Origin: a virus | IMG/VR virus record: IMGVR_UViG_3300009163_000081 | Span: 1-38,478 of that record | Strand: one strand, 5' to 3' | DNA: 38,478 nt | Shown: one piece after another, positions 5,801 through 11,160 of the stretch | Layout of the letters: the number at the start of each line of letters is the position of its first letter | Position numbering within the stretch: the stretch's first letter is position 1 | Notes under the pieces: generated by a model | Told to the model about the DNA's origin: nothing | What the model saw: only the letters and a program-made list of their open reading frames with translations | Databases searched by the model: none | Translations under genes and position numbers: made by a program

Positions 5801-7295
5801 GAAAGTTCGGCGCGAACTGCGGAGTGTCTCACATATCAAGGAAACTACGCAGCGCTATACGGAACGGGGAAACCCTATTGTCGGTACTGTTGCAGTATAC
5901 GATATTATCAACGCAGGAAGCCGAAACCGTTTCTGCTGTAATGGAATAATTGTTAGTAACTGTAGAGTGCTCGCGTACGCTGCGCAGGAGCTGCCCCTAC
6001 TTAACATCTTCTTGAACAAGGATGACCCGTATAGCGATATGGCGTCTAATATTTACGGCTTGCCTTACGATGTTATATATCGTGAGGCTAAGATTGAGCG
6101 TACTAAAGAAGGTATCGTGCGCCGCAACGTGGGGAAAACCACTGAACTTGGTTGTATAGCAGAAGGTACTGAGGTACTGACTGACCGCGGCTGGGTGCAG
6201 ATACAGAATATACAATCTAACGATTTGTTATGGGATGGTGATGAGTTTGTGCCTCATGATGGGTTACTCGATAGGGGATTCAAACCGTGCGCTATATTCA
6301 ATAATATTGCTTTGACCACAGACCACAAGATATATAATCATATTTCTGGTAGATGGTTTACTGTAGAGGAGATTTTATACTATACGGATTTAAGTTTGTT
6401 AGCCGACGTTATAGCAGACAGCTGCAATCAGTATAGCTTTCATGATATCCCATCGAAATACCGTAGCCACTTGGTAGAGGCGAGAAATAATAAACTAGGC
6501 ATTAACGATTTTATTACTCGGCCTATATTAAAAACCTACGATATCCTAAACGTCGGCACTAAAAATTGCTTCTATGTGCGCTCTATAAATAGGGGCAATG
6601 GTAGTTCTGTGCTGAAAGTCCACAACTGCGGATACGGCATGGGTGCAGATAAGTTTGAAGGTCAGCTAAAACTGGATGGTCTAACAGAAGCCGCCAGCAA
6701 TGCCAAGGCAATCGTACAAGCCTATCGCCGCGCCAGACCTAGTATTGTCCGGTTTTGGAAAACGTGCAGTGACGTACTTGATATCATGCTTGCAGGCGGT
6801 AAGGTATCGTTTGGTGGTCCGAACAATGACCTGTTTTTAGCAGATGGGTCAAGTGTATTCTGGGGCAAGCGGATACCGTCTGTGCGCCTGCCAAACGGCA
6901 CGTATATTTGGTATCAAAACTTACGCAAAGTACCGCGCCAAGAACCAGCCCAGTTTGGTGATGGTATGGAATTTGTGTATGACCAATTCAAAAGCAACCG
7001 ATTCGAAGTGAACCGAATCTATGGAGGTAAATTAACCGAAAACCTGATCCAAGCCCTAGCATTTGCGGTACTAAAATATCAAGCGTTACAGATAGTTGAT
7101 ATGGGCGTACCAGTGCACATGAACGTGCATGATGAATGGGTGAGCATTGTACCAAAATCAATGGCACATCATGCAGTCGCCGTACACGCCAAGGCGATGC
7201 GAACTGTACCAAACTACATCCCAGACGGGTTACTTGATATGGAACTCGATATGGGAAAAAATTATGCCGATACTACAACAATCGGTGGACTATAA
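2847..7295 (+). CDS. Family A DNA polymerase precursor with three inteins
   Basis: The 1482-residue precursor would splice to a mature enzyme of about 659 residues, close to T7-type polymerases. The N-terminus is a DEDD 3'-5' proofreading exonuclease: VIDFETYYD with Asp7 and Glu9, then SHNAMFDMGIL, then YCKTDSDICAAMYD. The polymerase motifs are all present: motif A TDSSQIE|CRVLA with Asp680, motif B RRNVGKTTELG|CGYGMG with Lys1097, and motif C NVHDEW with Asp1429 and Glu1430. The bars mark intein insertions. The third insertion is at ADKLN|CQNLPKR, the region equivalent to the conserved PNLQNIP segment. All three exteins resume at Cys. The enzyme replicates the phage genome. It has a GGAGGT ribosome site 3 bases from the ATG and an intrinsic terminator just upstream. 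Activity would require all three splicing events, because each intein disrupts the catalytic core. Confidence 0.95.
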   Translation: MTRIVIDFETYYDKDYSLKKMTMEQYIRDSRFECIGLSIKVGGQPTQFFRAETWIPELKQLLIAHKDHIIVSHNAMFDMGILGIRYGIHPRNLGDTVAMSAIVGLDRCAGRANLDGLSAYLRTIGYNIPTKGDYVQNMEGVRIADMSPTDWAQYGEYCKTDSDICAAMYDIMLPFMPAGEMEMISTTLKMFTNPAIKLDTDLLLDYEQRLIQKREDLLSGVARRVGLSGADELAPHLRSTAKFAKLLESVGVTVPMKYSEKQDKMIPAVAKTDHEFLELVASEDELTSALCEARLGAASNLEMTRCKRFIDISNRGLMPIPLRYAAAHTMRYGGADKLNCFSAGHELLTPDGWVAVEHYTVGTPIAQWHEDATISFDHDPSWLARPYKGLMYHIETPTVSLVVTPDHRISSVKQGKLENGFTIKTAEQIANCSGLDYIPLCGVVDTPEHPYTDAQIRYLVALQADGSIVKNRHLFGFRRERKIIRMSELLVELGFKFTRVLQANGTTLFTVTPPPEFAVGNKNFGSWILNLSARQLGLFVDELRYWDGNSNSNNGSLEYNSTVMDNVLWVDTAMRLCGRFSGVYGYNYSNGTADKDTPYCWRLYERTSRYGSIDTKRHVTAQEFDGIVYCPKVDSDRILIRHNNKICVVHQCQNLPKRKGDKSLRRSMTAPNDHVLIATDSSQIECLTGDSLVLTDTGLKRIDNISIADLLWDGVEWVHHDGVIYKGVKDVITYAGITGTPNHIVYTRDGRKLTLDEAAASGEELAVGEREGKPVRTLDSVGETYTPNGGAEGVDAMPMWGRETHTNIRSEVGEVNELQSVWAPEVFGYTGATCQPATRAVQCTSGTVQGKQVQQSHLQECGKYVRQLRALCSIRLGKLPPRRLSESRNRPDRYEGSLRTRQYKACDQRGERPNTRYERNCHIQGSGHKRLKVCTRLCKKLWLRLGSGTNTQGTYRRANIKFSAGKKASVFGVRRGEVLYRIVREKVRRELRSVSHIKETTQRYTERGNPIVGTVAVYDIINAGSRNRFCCNGIIVSNCRVLAYAAQELPLLNIFLNKDDPYSDMASNIYGLPYDVIYREAKIERTKEGIVRRNVGKTTELGCIAEGTEVLTDRGWVQIQNIQSNDLLWDGDEFVPHDGLLDRGFKPCAIFNNIALTTDHKIYNHISGRWFTVEEILYYTDLSLLADVIADSCNQYSFHDIPSKYRSHLVEARNNKLGINDFITRPILKTYDILNVGTKNCFYVRSINRGNGSSVLKVHNCGYGMGADKFEGQLKLDGLTEAASNAKAIVQAYRRARPSIVRFWKTCSDVLDIMLAGGKVSFGGPNNDLFLADGSSVFWGKRIPSVRLPNGTYIWYQNLRKVPRQEPAQFGDGMEFVYDQFKSNRFEVNRIYGGKLTENLIQALAFAVLKYQALQIVDMGVPVHMNVHDEWVSIVPKSMAHHAVAVHAKAMRTVPNYIPDGLLDMELDMGKNYADTTTIGGL
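3864..4799 (+). other. Intein 1 (312 residues) with LAGLIDADG homing endonuclease; ends in Gln
   Basis: Splicing block A is CFSAGHELLTPDGW. Block B includes LVVTPDHRISS. Two LAGLIDADG-type motifs (RYLVALQADGSI about 4214-4249 and LFVDELRYWDGN about 4457-4489) identify a dodecapeptide homing endonuclease. The C-terminal block ends ICVVHQ before Cys+1, so the last intein residue is Gln instead of the usual Asn. The insertion is at ADKLN|CQNLP of the polymerase. Inteins ending in Gln are uncommon but known. Splicing is therefore plausible but not certain. Confidence 0.9.
5022..5034 (+). promoter_or_regulatory. Ribosome binding site for the nested homing endonuclease gene
   Basis: AAAGGAG (5022-5028) lies 6 bases before the ATG at 5035. 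The whole leader, CAAAGGAGTAAAAGATG, is nearly identical to that of the HU-like gene, CAAAGGAGTAAAGATG at 1892-1907, differing by one A. In the polymerase frame the same bases encode Lys-Gly-Val-Lys-Asp-Val of the intein. This supports independent translation of the +1 frame. Confidence 0.7.
5035..5949 (+). CDS. HNH homing endonuclease nested out of frame inside intein 2
   Basis: This 304-codon gene runs in the +1 frame relative to the polymerase. From residue about 43 it has the plan of phage HNH/AP2-type homing endonucleases. First is GNQYGRWTVLERP and a zinc-ribbon-like region (RCQCGEE, then SCKACGRRK). Then comes YNALVERC and a core of LEIDRIDTKGHYAPGNIRLV followed by TREENAQTRG, the D-R-I-D-x-x-G-H-Y-x-P-x-N-x-R signature. 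After that are two DNA-binding repeats beginning VTYKGQVISASKFARDY and YLVFAGEKFCIESFARKF. The first 40 residues overlap intein block B and are probably non-functional leader. The stop at 5947-5949 falls 11 bases before the intein ends. A strong ribosome site precedes the ATG. Its likely role is to cut intein-less polymerase alleles and mobilise intein 2. Independent expression is inferred. Confidence 0.8.
   Translation: MLSLTLELPEHLTTSSTPEMVGNSRSMKLRLRERNSLLVRERGNQYGRWTVLERPIPLMGVQRVWTRCQCGEEKLTPISDLKSGKSTSCKACGRRKYLDIPELPANQLQGRYNALVERCKANKFSSRTYKNVENMFDNCEHFVRYVWENFPREDYRNLEIDRIDTKGHYAPGNIRLVTREENAQTRGMNVTVTYKGQVISASKFARDYVRNFGSDWVREQIRKGLTAEQILNLAQERKRLYLVFAGEKFCIESFARKFGANCGVSHISRKLRSAIRNGETLLSVLLQYTILSTQEAETVSAVME
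6153..6626 (+). other. Intein 3 (158-residue mini-intein) in polymerase motif B
   Basis: Block A is CIAEGTEVLTDRGWVQI, block B is IALTTDHKIYNH, block F is TYDILNVGTKNCFYV and the end is LKVHN before Cys+1, the canonical His-Asn/Cys junction. No endonuclease motif is present, so this is a mini-intein. It sits between Gly1102 and Cys1261 of the precursor, in RRNVGKTTELG|CGYGMG, which is the O-helix motif B of family A polymerases. It resembles intein 2 at its N-terminus (WDGDEFVPHDG and WDGVEWVHHDG), so the two are probably related. Confidence 0.92.
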
Positions 7296-7309
7296 ACTAG
7301 GAGAAAGCC

Positions 7310-7651
7310 ATGACATCTGAAAACAAACCCGTTGATACAAACGAAGTAAGCCAGCCACTAACTGTTCCACTGGAACAATATAACAAGGCAGTCACTCTTT
7401 TAGTTTACTTGTTCAATTTGTCTATTGACCTGTCTAATATGGGCAGAATAGATATCGACTCCGCAACGATGACGCTAGACACAAAACTCGGTGAAGTACC
7501 AGAAACGAGTATCCACAACATATTTGCCAACGTAGATAAGCTGGTCTACGAGGCTACGTTGAGTGAGGGCTTCTCGCTAGTCGCCCCAGAAACGCTAGTA
7601 GAAACAAAGCCAACTGAACAACCACAACCAAAACTTACGCTACTTAATTAG
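7310..7651 (+). CDS. Hypothetical 113-residue protein
   Basis: The ATG has AGGAG 8 bases upstream and begins 14 bases after the polymerase stop. The protein is acidic and probably mostly helical (LEQYNKAVTLLVYLFNLSID), with a short Thr/Pro/Gln-rich C-terminus. I see no catalytic or metal-binding motif and do not recognise the family. Its position between the polymerase and thyX places it in the replication and nucleotide-metabolism operon, so a small accessory role there is the default guess. Confidence 0.65.
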   Translation: MTSENKPVDTNEVSQPLTVPLEQYNKAVTLLVYLFNLSIDLSNMGRIDIDSATMTLDTKLGEVPETSIHNIFANVDKLVYEATLSEGFSLVAPETLVETKPTEQPQPKLTLLN

Positions 7652-7659
7652 GGGGTAAT

Positions 7660-8307
7660 ATGAATTCTTCTGTAGTTTATGTAGCTCACATGGGCGACGA
7701 CAATAGTATTGTGAACGCTGCCCGTGTCAGCTTTAATAAAGATGCCTCCAAGTTTACCCCAGAGCAAAACGCCAAGTTGATACGATACTTGGCAACTCAC
7801 GGACACTGGACACCATTTGCCCATGCGGTGTTGGCGCTAAGGTTCACTGCGCCCATCGCGATCCACGCCCAGTGTGCAAAGCACCAGATTGGCTTCGTGA
7901 TGAACACCGTGTCCCGTCGGTATGTGAGTGATACACCTGAGTTGTTCACTCCCGACTTTCGCACCAAGCCTGACGGCTCAATCAAACAAGGCAGTGGTGA
8001 TAAACACAAACGCAGTAGTGCATGGGCTTTGGAGTACACCAGCAAATGCAATGACATGATTGAAACGTATTTAAGAATGATTGCCGATGACGTAGCACCT
8101 GAGCAAGCACGTTTTATTCTACCGCAAGGGGTTTTTACCGAGTGGGTATGGACTGGTAGCCTACAGGCGTGGGCGAGGTTCTACAACCAACGTAGTGACC
8201 CTCATGCGCAGCAAGAGATACAAGAACTTGCACAGATGGTAGATGATATCATCTCACCGCTATTCCCAGTTTCTTGGGAGAACATCACTAACAAAAAGGA
8301 TGACTAA
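7660..8307 (+). CDS. thyX: Flavin-dependent thymidylate synthase ThyX
   Basis: This 215-residue protein matches the ThyX family in length and pattern: NAARVSFNKD near the N-terminus, RYLATHGHWTPFAHAVLALR, and C-terminal EQARFILPQGVFTEW followed by AWARFYNQRSDPHAQQEI. ThyX makes dTMP from dUMP using FAD and methylenetetrahydrofolate. The family signature, usually RHRxxSxNExSxRY, here reads KHQIGFVMNTVSRRY (residues 74-88): the first Arg is Lys and the Glu is Thr. Related KHQ variants occur in phage ThyX proteins, so the enzyme is probably active, but the NE-to-NT change merits attention. It is flanked by a MazG-like gene, so the two may act together on the dNTP pool. Confidence 0.93.
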   Translation: MNSSVVYVAHMGDDNSIVNAARVSFNKDASKFTPEQNAKLIRYLATHGHWTPFAHAVLALRFTAPIAIHAQCAKHQIGFVMNTVSRRYVSDTPELFTPDFRTKPDGSIKQGSGDKHKRSSAWALEYTSKCNDMIETYLRMIADDVAPEQARFILPQGVFTEWVWTGSLQAWARFYNQRSDPHAQQEIQELAQMVDDIISPLFPVSWENITNKKDD

Positions 8308-8309
8308 CT

Positions 8310-8942
8310 ATGGCACTAATCACAGAACGCCTTAACTTATTTAAAATGCCTACTCTAGAGTGGACAGACTTCAAAGGCAAAAATGGCATCTCCTCTACCA
8401 AGTTTGGTGGGGTCGAGTACGTACTACGGGACAACCCAGAAGCCAGCGAAACCTACCCATACATCGTGACCTACGATGGAAAATCTAAAGAATTCTCGAC
8501 CTCATATGAGGCGCTAACATGGGTACAGAATGTTCACGCCCCATCGGTAGCACGTGATATGGGTTTACTTTCAGCAGGTGAAGCGGACGCTGTAGATTAT
8601 CTAGTAAAATCGTGCCACAACCAGGCTTATGAGATGGGATGGTGGACAGATATAAGCACAGGCGAGCAAAAAGACCGTAACATCGGCGAAGCGCTGATGC
8701 TTATCGTCAGCGAAGTAGCAGAGGCTATGGAAGGACACCGCAAGCGTTTACCGGATGACCACTTGCCACAATATCCTATGATGACCGTGGAATTAGCAGA
8801 CGCCATTGTGCGTATCTGTGACCTAGCTGGCGGACTGCGAATGAGCTTAGGGCGGGCGTTGGCGGATAAGTTACGATACAACCGCAACCGCGCAGATCAT
8901 CAACTTGCTAACCGTCTCAAAGAAGGTGGCAAAAGCTATTAG
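8310..8942 (+). CDS. MazG-like NTP pyrophosphohydrolase with extra N-terminal domain
   Basis: Residues about 95-210 match the all-alpha NTP pyrophosphohydrolase (MazG-like) fold. EALMLIVSEVAEAMEGHRK supplies the first Glu-rich metal-binding helix, and VELADAIVRICDLAGGL supplies the second, with its conserved E-L-A-D. The YNRNRADHQ tail is typical of phage versions. Residues 1-80 form an additional domain (FGGVEYVLRDNP, then YPYIVTYDGKSKEFSTS) that I do not recognise and that may be a beta-rich substrate or partner module. The probable role is hydrolysis of a nucleotide, either a dNTP for pool sanitation or an alarmone. The gene starts 2 bases after the thyX stop, so translation is probably coupled. 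Confidence 0.82.
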   Translation: MALITERLNLFKMPTLEWTDFKGKNGISSTKFGGVEYVLRDNPEASETYPYIVTYDGKSKEFSTSYEALTWVQNVHAPSVARDMGLLSAGEADAVDYLVKSCHNQAYEMGWWTDISTGEQKDRNIGEALMLIVSEVAEAMEGHRKRLPDDHLPQYPMMTVELADAIVRICDLAGGLRMSLGRALADKLRYNRNRADHQLANRLKEGGKSY

Positions 8943-8950
8943 GGGTTAGC

Positions 8951-9157
8951 ATGGCACTAATTATTAACGAATGGAACACCGCAGTATGCCCGTACTGCGA
9001 CACTGAGTTTAATAGTTTGGACTTAGAAGAACAGTTAGAGGATGCCGGCGCGCCCAGAACCAATATGGTGATGATGTACCGCGCGTGCGATAACTGCAAC
9101 GAACGGGTGGAACTAACAGTCACCTATAAAATTAGCGCCTATGTGGAGGCAAGGTAA
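8951..9157 (+). CDS. Small zinc-ribbon protein (68 residues)
   Basis: Two CxxC knuckles, CPYC near residue 12 and CDNC near residue 47, are spaced as in a zinc ribbon, with an acidic helix between them (SLDLEEQLEDAG). No other domain is present. Such small phage zinc ribbons often bind nucleic acid or a partner enzyme. Nothing here shows which. The stop codon overlaps the start of the next gene (TAATG), so it is translationally coupled to the RecB/Cas4-like nuclease and may work with it. Confidence 0.75.
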   Translation: MALIINEWNTAVCPYCDTEFNSLDLEEQLEDAGAPRTNMVMMYRACDNCNERVELTVTYKISAYVEAR

Positions 9158-9819
9158 TGGCAATATCCCCAACTAAGCTGCAGACGTTCAAGACCTGCCC
9201 ATACCAGTATTACGCAAAGTATGTGAGCAAGGAAGTGAAGTTTGCAGACACGCCGCATACTGTATTTGGTACAGCGGTGCACGCAAACATCGAGAGCCAT
9301 TTGATGTTTGATGCACCACTATCACCACTACTGGCACAGATGAAGCCGATCTTCGATAGGGCGAAGCCTTATTTGCTTGGGGCGGAGACTTCCTTGGCGA
9401 TAGATAGGCAACATATACCAGTAGAAACTAAAAATAAATTTACCATGTATAAGGAGGCATGGTTACACTGTATCGTAGATGCCATTTACGCTGACGGTAA
9501 AGGTAAAAGGCTTATCGCCATCGACTGGAAAACAGGCAAAGAAAGCGATGCCCGCATACAAGGGGATATCATCAAACTTTGTATGGCCAGTAAGTACCCA
9601 TACTTCGAGCAGTACGAAGTTGTATTCGTATATCTGTTCAAAGGGGGCGCTACACGCACAATTTACAGACCCAAAGAGCAACGACTTGTTCAGTTATATG
9701 AGGATATCGCGGAGCTGGAGGAAGCGGAAAAAAGTAAGCATTTCCCGCCTACCCCAAACGGGCTGTGTAAAAAATGGTGTGACGTTTTATCTTGCCCACA
9801 TAACGGGCGCAACAAATAA
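9157..9819 (+). CDS. PD-(D/E)XK nuclease, RecB/Cas4-like
   Basis: This 220-residue protein begins with the RecB/Cas4 N-terminal pattern LQTFKTCPYQYYAKYV, followed by VFGTAVHANIE (the conserved G-x-x-x-H). The active site is carried by VDAIYADG and LIAIDWKTGKES, giving Asp ... Asp-x-Lys. The C-terminus has a cysteine cluster (GLCKKWCDVLSCPHNG) that, with the N-terminal Cys, could bind an iron-sulfur cluster as in Cas4 and AddB. The protein is therefore probably a single-strand DNA exonuclease acting in replication or recombination. No cas1 or cas2 gene is nearby, so a CRISPR adaptation role is not indicated. ATG overlaps the preceding stop. Confidence 0.85.
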   Translation: MAISPTKLQTFKTCPYQYYAKYVSKEVKFADTPHTVFGTAVHANIESHLMFDAPLSPLLAQMKPIFDRAKPYLLGAETSLAIDRQHIPVETKNKFTMYKEAWLHCIVDAIYADGKGKRLIAIDWKTGKESDARIQGDIIKLCMASKYPYFEQYEVVFVYLFKGGATRTIYRPKEQRLVQLYEDIAELEEAEKSKHFPPTPNGLCKKWCDVLSCPHNGRNK

Positions 9820-9835
9820 AGTAACGTGGTATGGT

Positions 9836-9865
9836 TTGCCATTCGCAACAGATACAAGCTATACT
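9836..9865 (+). promoter_or_regulatory. Sigma70-type promoter upstream of HNH gene and tRNA
   Basis: TTGCCA (9836-9841) and TATACT (9860-9865) are 18 bases apart, each one mismatch from consensus. The promoter sits in the 75-base gap before the HNH gene and would also serve the tRNA and the following zinc-ribbon and Tad2-like genes. No GTGTAC palindrome is present here. Confidence 0.55.
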
Positions 9866-9894
9866 ATTACGAACGATTTACTATCGAGGTAACT

Positions 9895-10122
9895 ATGCCA
9901 CGTGATTACAAAAAAGAATATGCCAACTACCACGCGAAGCCAGAGCAGAAAAAGAACAGAGCTGCTCGAAACAACGCCCGTAGAGACGCTATTCGCAAAC
10001 ACGGCAAAGCCAAATTAAAGGGCAAGGATGTAGACCACATCGTGCCACTTAGCAAAGGTGGAACTAACGCACCCTCTAACCGCCGTATAATTTCTGCGAG
10101 CAAGAACCGCTCAAGGAAATAG
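9895..10122 (+). CDS. Small HNH endonuclease-like protein (75 residues)
   Basis: The chosen ATG at 9895 has GAGGT at 9886-9890; an upstream in-frame ATG at 9826 would place coding sequence over the promoter. The N-terminus is Lys/Arg-rich (DYKKEYANYHAKPEQKKNR). The C-terminal half, DVDHIVPLSKGGTNAPSNRR, holds the HNH core: Asp-His, Pro-Leu, Gly-Gly, then Asn and Asn-Arg. Small stand-alone HNH proteins of this size are common in phages and can be nicking or homing nucleases or assist packaging. It lies directly before a tRNA gene, a common neighbour for mobile HNH genes, so it could be a homing element. Confidence 0.75.
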   Translation: MPRDYKKEYANYHAKPEQKKNRAARNNARRDAIRKHGKAKLKGKDVDHIVPLSKGGTNAPSNRRIISASKNRSRK

Positions 10123-10143
10123 GTGGCAAGAGGGTAATTCAAC

Positions 10144-10219
10144 GGGTCGGTGGCTCAATCGGCAGAGCAGTGGATTCATAATCCATAGGTTGCAGGTTCG
10201 AGTCCTGTCCGACCCACCA
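10144..10219 (+). tRNA. tRNA with anticodon CAT (elongator Met or Ile2)
   Basis: A full cloverleaf can be drawn by hand. The acceptor GGGTCGG (10144-10150) pairs with CCGACCC (10209-10215), the discriminator is A10216 and CCA is encoded at 10217-10219. The anticodon stem GTGGA/TCCAT has loop TTCATAA with anticodon CAT at 10177-10179. The T arm is GCAGG/CCTGT with loop TTCGAGT. The paired G1-C72 end excludes an initiator. Met versus lysidine-modified Ile cannot be settled: base pair 4 is U-A as in Met, but pair 5 is C-G as in Ile2. Confidence 0.95.
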
Positions 10220-10237
10220 ACAACAAAGGTGTAAATT

Positions 10238-10417
10238 ATGAAAATCATTGAGCGTGGCGAATTACCACAAAACAAAACCTATCAAGCTAAATGCCATCGA
10301 TGCAAAACTATTTTTGAGTTTGAAAAACATGAGGCGCAGCCATTTAACGATAGAAACGAAATGGTTTTAGTTATTGGTTGCCCAGCGTGCAAACATACTT
10401 TGTCAGTAAATCAATAG
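10238..10417 (+). CDS. Small zinc-ribbon protein (59 residues)
   Basis: The ATG at 10238 has AAAGGTG 7 bases upstream and the frame closes with TAG at 10415-10417. The protein has one CxxC in KCHRCKTIFEF and a second in GCPACKHTLSV, spaced 29 residues apart as in a zinc ribbon, separated by a charged loop (EKHEAQPFNDRNE). It is similar in plan to the 68-residue zinc-ribbon protein at 8951, but the sequences are not obviously related. Function is unknown; nucleic-acid or protein binding is the usual guess. It follows the tRNA by 18 bases and precedes the Tad2-like gene. Confidence 0.75.
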   Translation: MKIIERGELPQNKTYQAKCHRCKTIFEFEKHEAQPFNDRNEMVLVIGCPACKHTLSVNQ

Positions 10418-10463
10418 GTAACTAAATACAACAGTAACTTTTAAAGATTAATAGGTGGGATTT

Positions 10464-11138
10464 ATGAAATATCGCAAAAAACCAGTTGTCATCGAAGCAA
10501 TACAGTTCGTTGAGTTATCAAGAACTCAGGGTAAGTTTGCGGAAAGGGTAGAATACAATGACAAGGCGATTCTTGACTTTGTGGGATTGCCTCTGCGAGT
10601 TAAGACAACACCTGATGTTGGAAATCCTTTAGGCAAGGTTTCTATTGAAATACCTACGCTTGAGGGTGCTATGCAAGCACAAGTTGGCGACTACATTATC
10701 AAAGGTGTTAATGGTGAGTTTTATCCTTGTAAGCCAGATATTTTTGCTAAGACTTACGAAAAAGTCGAACATGAACAAGCCCCTTGGTCGCGCCAAAAAA
10801 TGCACGACGAGACTAGGCAAGCAGAAAAAAATAATATCGAGGATGTACTACCAAAAACTAAATATATGGATTTTGGTCAAGCTGTCCGAGTTGTGAAGAA
10901 TGGTGTTCGTGTTTGTCGTAGTGGGTGGAATGGTAAAGGTATGTGGCTGGGACTGGTGCATCCAGACGATGACGACATTGTTCCACCGCGCCCTACTTAC
11001 GCCGTCGCTGGAATAGCGGGCTACGCCACCAACGGCTGCCTACCTTGGATCGGTATGAAAACCGCAGACAATAAACTTGTCCCGTGGCTTGCCAGTCAAA
11101 CCGACGTACTAGCAGAAGATTGGCAAATCGCAGACTAG
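10464..11138 (+). CDS. Two-domain protein with C-terminal Tad2-like (DUF2829) anti-Thoeris domain
   Basis: The ATG at 10464 follows AGGTGGGA (10453-10460); an in-frame GTG at 10455 lies inside that ribosome site and is not used. Residues 134-224 match DUF2829, the Tad2 family: MDFGQAVRVVKNGVRVCR, then SGWNGKGMWL, LPWIGMKTADNKLVPW and ASQTDVLAEDW. Tad2 proteins sequester the cyclic ADP-ribose-type signal made by Thoeris ThsB and so block Thoeris abortive infection. Residues 1-100 form another widespread phage module, beginning KYRKKPVVIEAIQF and ending GDYIIKGVNGEFYPCKPDIF, of unknown function. The fusion is joined by a charged linker (about 101-133). Ligand binding by this particular protein is inferred from family. 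Confidence 0.82.
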   Translation: MKYRKKPVVIEAIQFVELSRTQGKFAERVEYNDKAILDFVGLPLRVKTTPDVGNPLGKVSIEIPTLEGAMQAQVGDYIIKGVNGEFYPCKPDIFAKTYEKVEHEQAPWSRQKMHDETRQAEKNNIEDVLPKTKYMDFGQAVRVVKNGVRVCRSGWNGKGMWLGLVHPDDDDIVPPRPTYAVAGIAGYATNGCLPWIGMKTADNKLVPWLASQTDVLAEDWQIAD

Positions 11139-11160
11139 GGATAATAACAAGGGTGGAAAA

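Larger units (their letters stand above)
4902..5960 (+). other. Intein 2 (353 residues) in polymerase motif A, hosting a nested out-of-frame gene
   Basis: The N-terminal splicing part (CLTGDSLVLTDTGLKRIDNI, then block B ITGTPNHIVYTRDG) and the C-terminal part (VAVYDIINAGSRNRF, then GIIVSN before Cys+1) are both in the polymerase frame. The roughly 220 residues between them, in that frame, are Arg/Thr/Gly-rich, match no endonuclease and look unconserved. The same DNA in the +1 frame encodes a well-formed HNH homing endonuclease (5035-5949). The intein therefore keeps its own frame open through a foreign gene. It is inserted between Glu and Cys of the catalytic DxSQIE motif. Confidence 0.9.

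Noticed and set aside
5161-5830. Polymerase-frame middle of intein 2 as an in-frame endonuclease
   Set aside because: It lacks LAGLIDADG or HNH motifs and is low-complexity Arg/Thr-rich; the HNH motif is only in the +1 frame.
9157-9819. Cas4-like gene as part of a CRISPR locus
   Set aside because: No repeat array, cas1 or cas2 in the window; such nucleases are common stand-alone phage genes.
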